A DNA stretch of 6,134 bases from Acidobacteriota bacterium. GTDB taxonomy: Bacteria > Acidobacteriota > Terriglobia > Terriglobales > Acidobacteriaceae. The notes under the pieces are model-generated. The model searched no databases, had not been told where the DNA came from, and worked only from the letters and a program-made list of their open reading frames with translations. The position numbers were made by a program, and so were the translations under genes. Below, piece by piece: positions 5,801 to 6,134 of this stretch (position 1 is its first letter; each line of letters opens with the position of its first letter). Location: positions 1 through 6,134 of the forward strand of contig JAJXXG010000324.1 in the NCBI GenBank assembly GCA_021781255.1. The letters are read 5' to 3'.

Positions 5801-5831
5801 TCTGGCGGTCGAAGGTCGTCTGACCGCCAGA
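5801..5831. other. Strong hairpin without a U-tract after galE
   Basis: A perfect 10-bp inverted repeat (TCTGGCGGTC at 5801-5810, GACCGCCAGA at 5822-5831) encloses an 11-base loop; a T-A pair (5800/5832) extends it. Neither strand has a T-run after the stem, so it is not a classical intrinsic terminator. It lies 79 bases after the galE stop and 34 bases before the next start. It could mark the galE 3' end, act in the leader of the downstream gene, or bind a regulator. Confidence 0.5.
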
Positions 5832-5865
5832 AGATGCATCACCGGCCCCACGGAGCCTTCACATT

Positions 5866-6134
5866 TTGAGCACGCAACCCATCACCGACTTCGAATCTGC
5901 CAGCCGCGAGGGGCCCGCGTTCCTCAGCCGCCGCTTCGGTTTTGGCCTTTGGATGGTCACGCGTACTCTCGGCGACGACTGGATCCTGCTGCACACGGAA
6001 GGCAGTGGCTACGACCTCAAGCCCGGCGCCGTCTTTCGCTGGAAAGACTCGATTTGTTCGGCCATGATGCAGGGGAACGGCCCTCACATCGCCCCCGACA
6101 CTGCCAGGATCCCCTCTTACGCCAGCGCGCCCAT
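5866..6134 (+). CDS. GAF-domain signalling protein, N-terminal part (partial; probably GGDEF/EAL-linked)
   Basis: The frame is open from 5824 and runs off the window. It has no ATG or GTG before the conserved region, so the most plausible start is TTG at 5866, with GGAG at 5852-5855 ten bases upstream. The 89 visible residues include FLSRRFGFGLWMVTRTLGDDW (about 19-39), YDLKPGAVFRWKDSICSAMMQG (49-70) and GPHIAPDTARIPSYASAP (72-89). I recognise this as the first half of a GAF sensor domain often found at the N-terminus of diguanylate cyclases and phosphodiesterases, where typical sequences read LWMVTR, VFRWSDSFCSRM and PRIAP. The protein is probably a cytoplasmic sensor controlling cyclic-di-GMP, but the catalytic domain lies beyond the window and is inferred. 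There is no signal peptide or membrane segment at the N-terminus. It is separated from galE by 144 bases containing a hairpin, so it is likely an independent transcription unit. Confidence 0.75.
   Translation, partial: MSTQPITDFESASREGPAFLSRRFGFGLWMVTRTLGDDWILLHTEGSGYDLKPGAVFRWKDSICSAMMQGNGPHIAPDTARIPSYASAP

Noticed and set aside
1..6134. CRISPR array, tRNA/rRNA gene, transposon or phage genes.
   Set aside because: No regularly spaced direct repeats, no cloverleaf-like sequence with a T-arm motif, and no transposase or phage protein in any frame were seen.

Overview
The window looks like a chromosomal segment of a Gram-negative, GC-rich bacterium, most likely an acidobacterium (Acidobacteriaceae-like). 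This rests on the style of the FtsH C-terminal tail, an acidobacterial-type TonB protein with a Pro/Gly/His-rich linker, a fused M48-like exported protein, and outer-membrane beta-barrel genes. The assignment is inferred from protein character, not from a database search.

Layout. Bases 1-220 (+) are the end of ftsH (membrane AAA+ protease), closed by a strong bidirectional intrinsic terminator at about 243-276. A block of genes on the minus strand then runs from about 4431 down to 301. In transcription order these are a small hypothetical protein (4431-4012), a TonB-family energy transducer (3999-2938), a large exported M48-like protein with a degenerate active site (2809-1040), and a small outer-membrane beta-barrel protein (876-301). 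The gaps are 12, 128 and 163 bases and show no intrinsic terminator, so the block may be one transcript ending at the shared terminator next to ftsH. Three of the four products are envelope proteins: an inner-membrane-anchored periplasmic TonB, an exported protein, and an outer-membrane barrel.

Bases 4432-4692 form the divergent intergenic region. It holds a compound palindromic element (4454-4533), overlapping alternative hairpins followed by a U-run on the minus strand, and a plausible sigma70-type promoter for galE on the plus strand. galE (4693-5721, +, GTG start) encodes a complete UDP-glucose 4-epimerase supplying UDP-galactose for surface glycans. Bases 5722-5865 contain a strong hairpin without a U-tract. 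At 5866 (+, probable TTG start) a further gene begins and runs off the window. Its first 89 residues read as a GAF-type sensor domain of the kind found in cyclic-di-GMP signalling (GGDEF/EAL) proteins.

No tRNA, rRNA, CRISPR array, transposase, phage gene or obvious defence system is visible. The points most worth a second look are the M48-like protein with LELAH in place of HEXXH, the compound palindromic element, and the small ORF placed just ahead of tonB.
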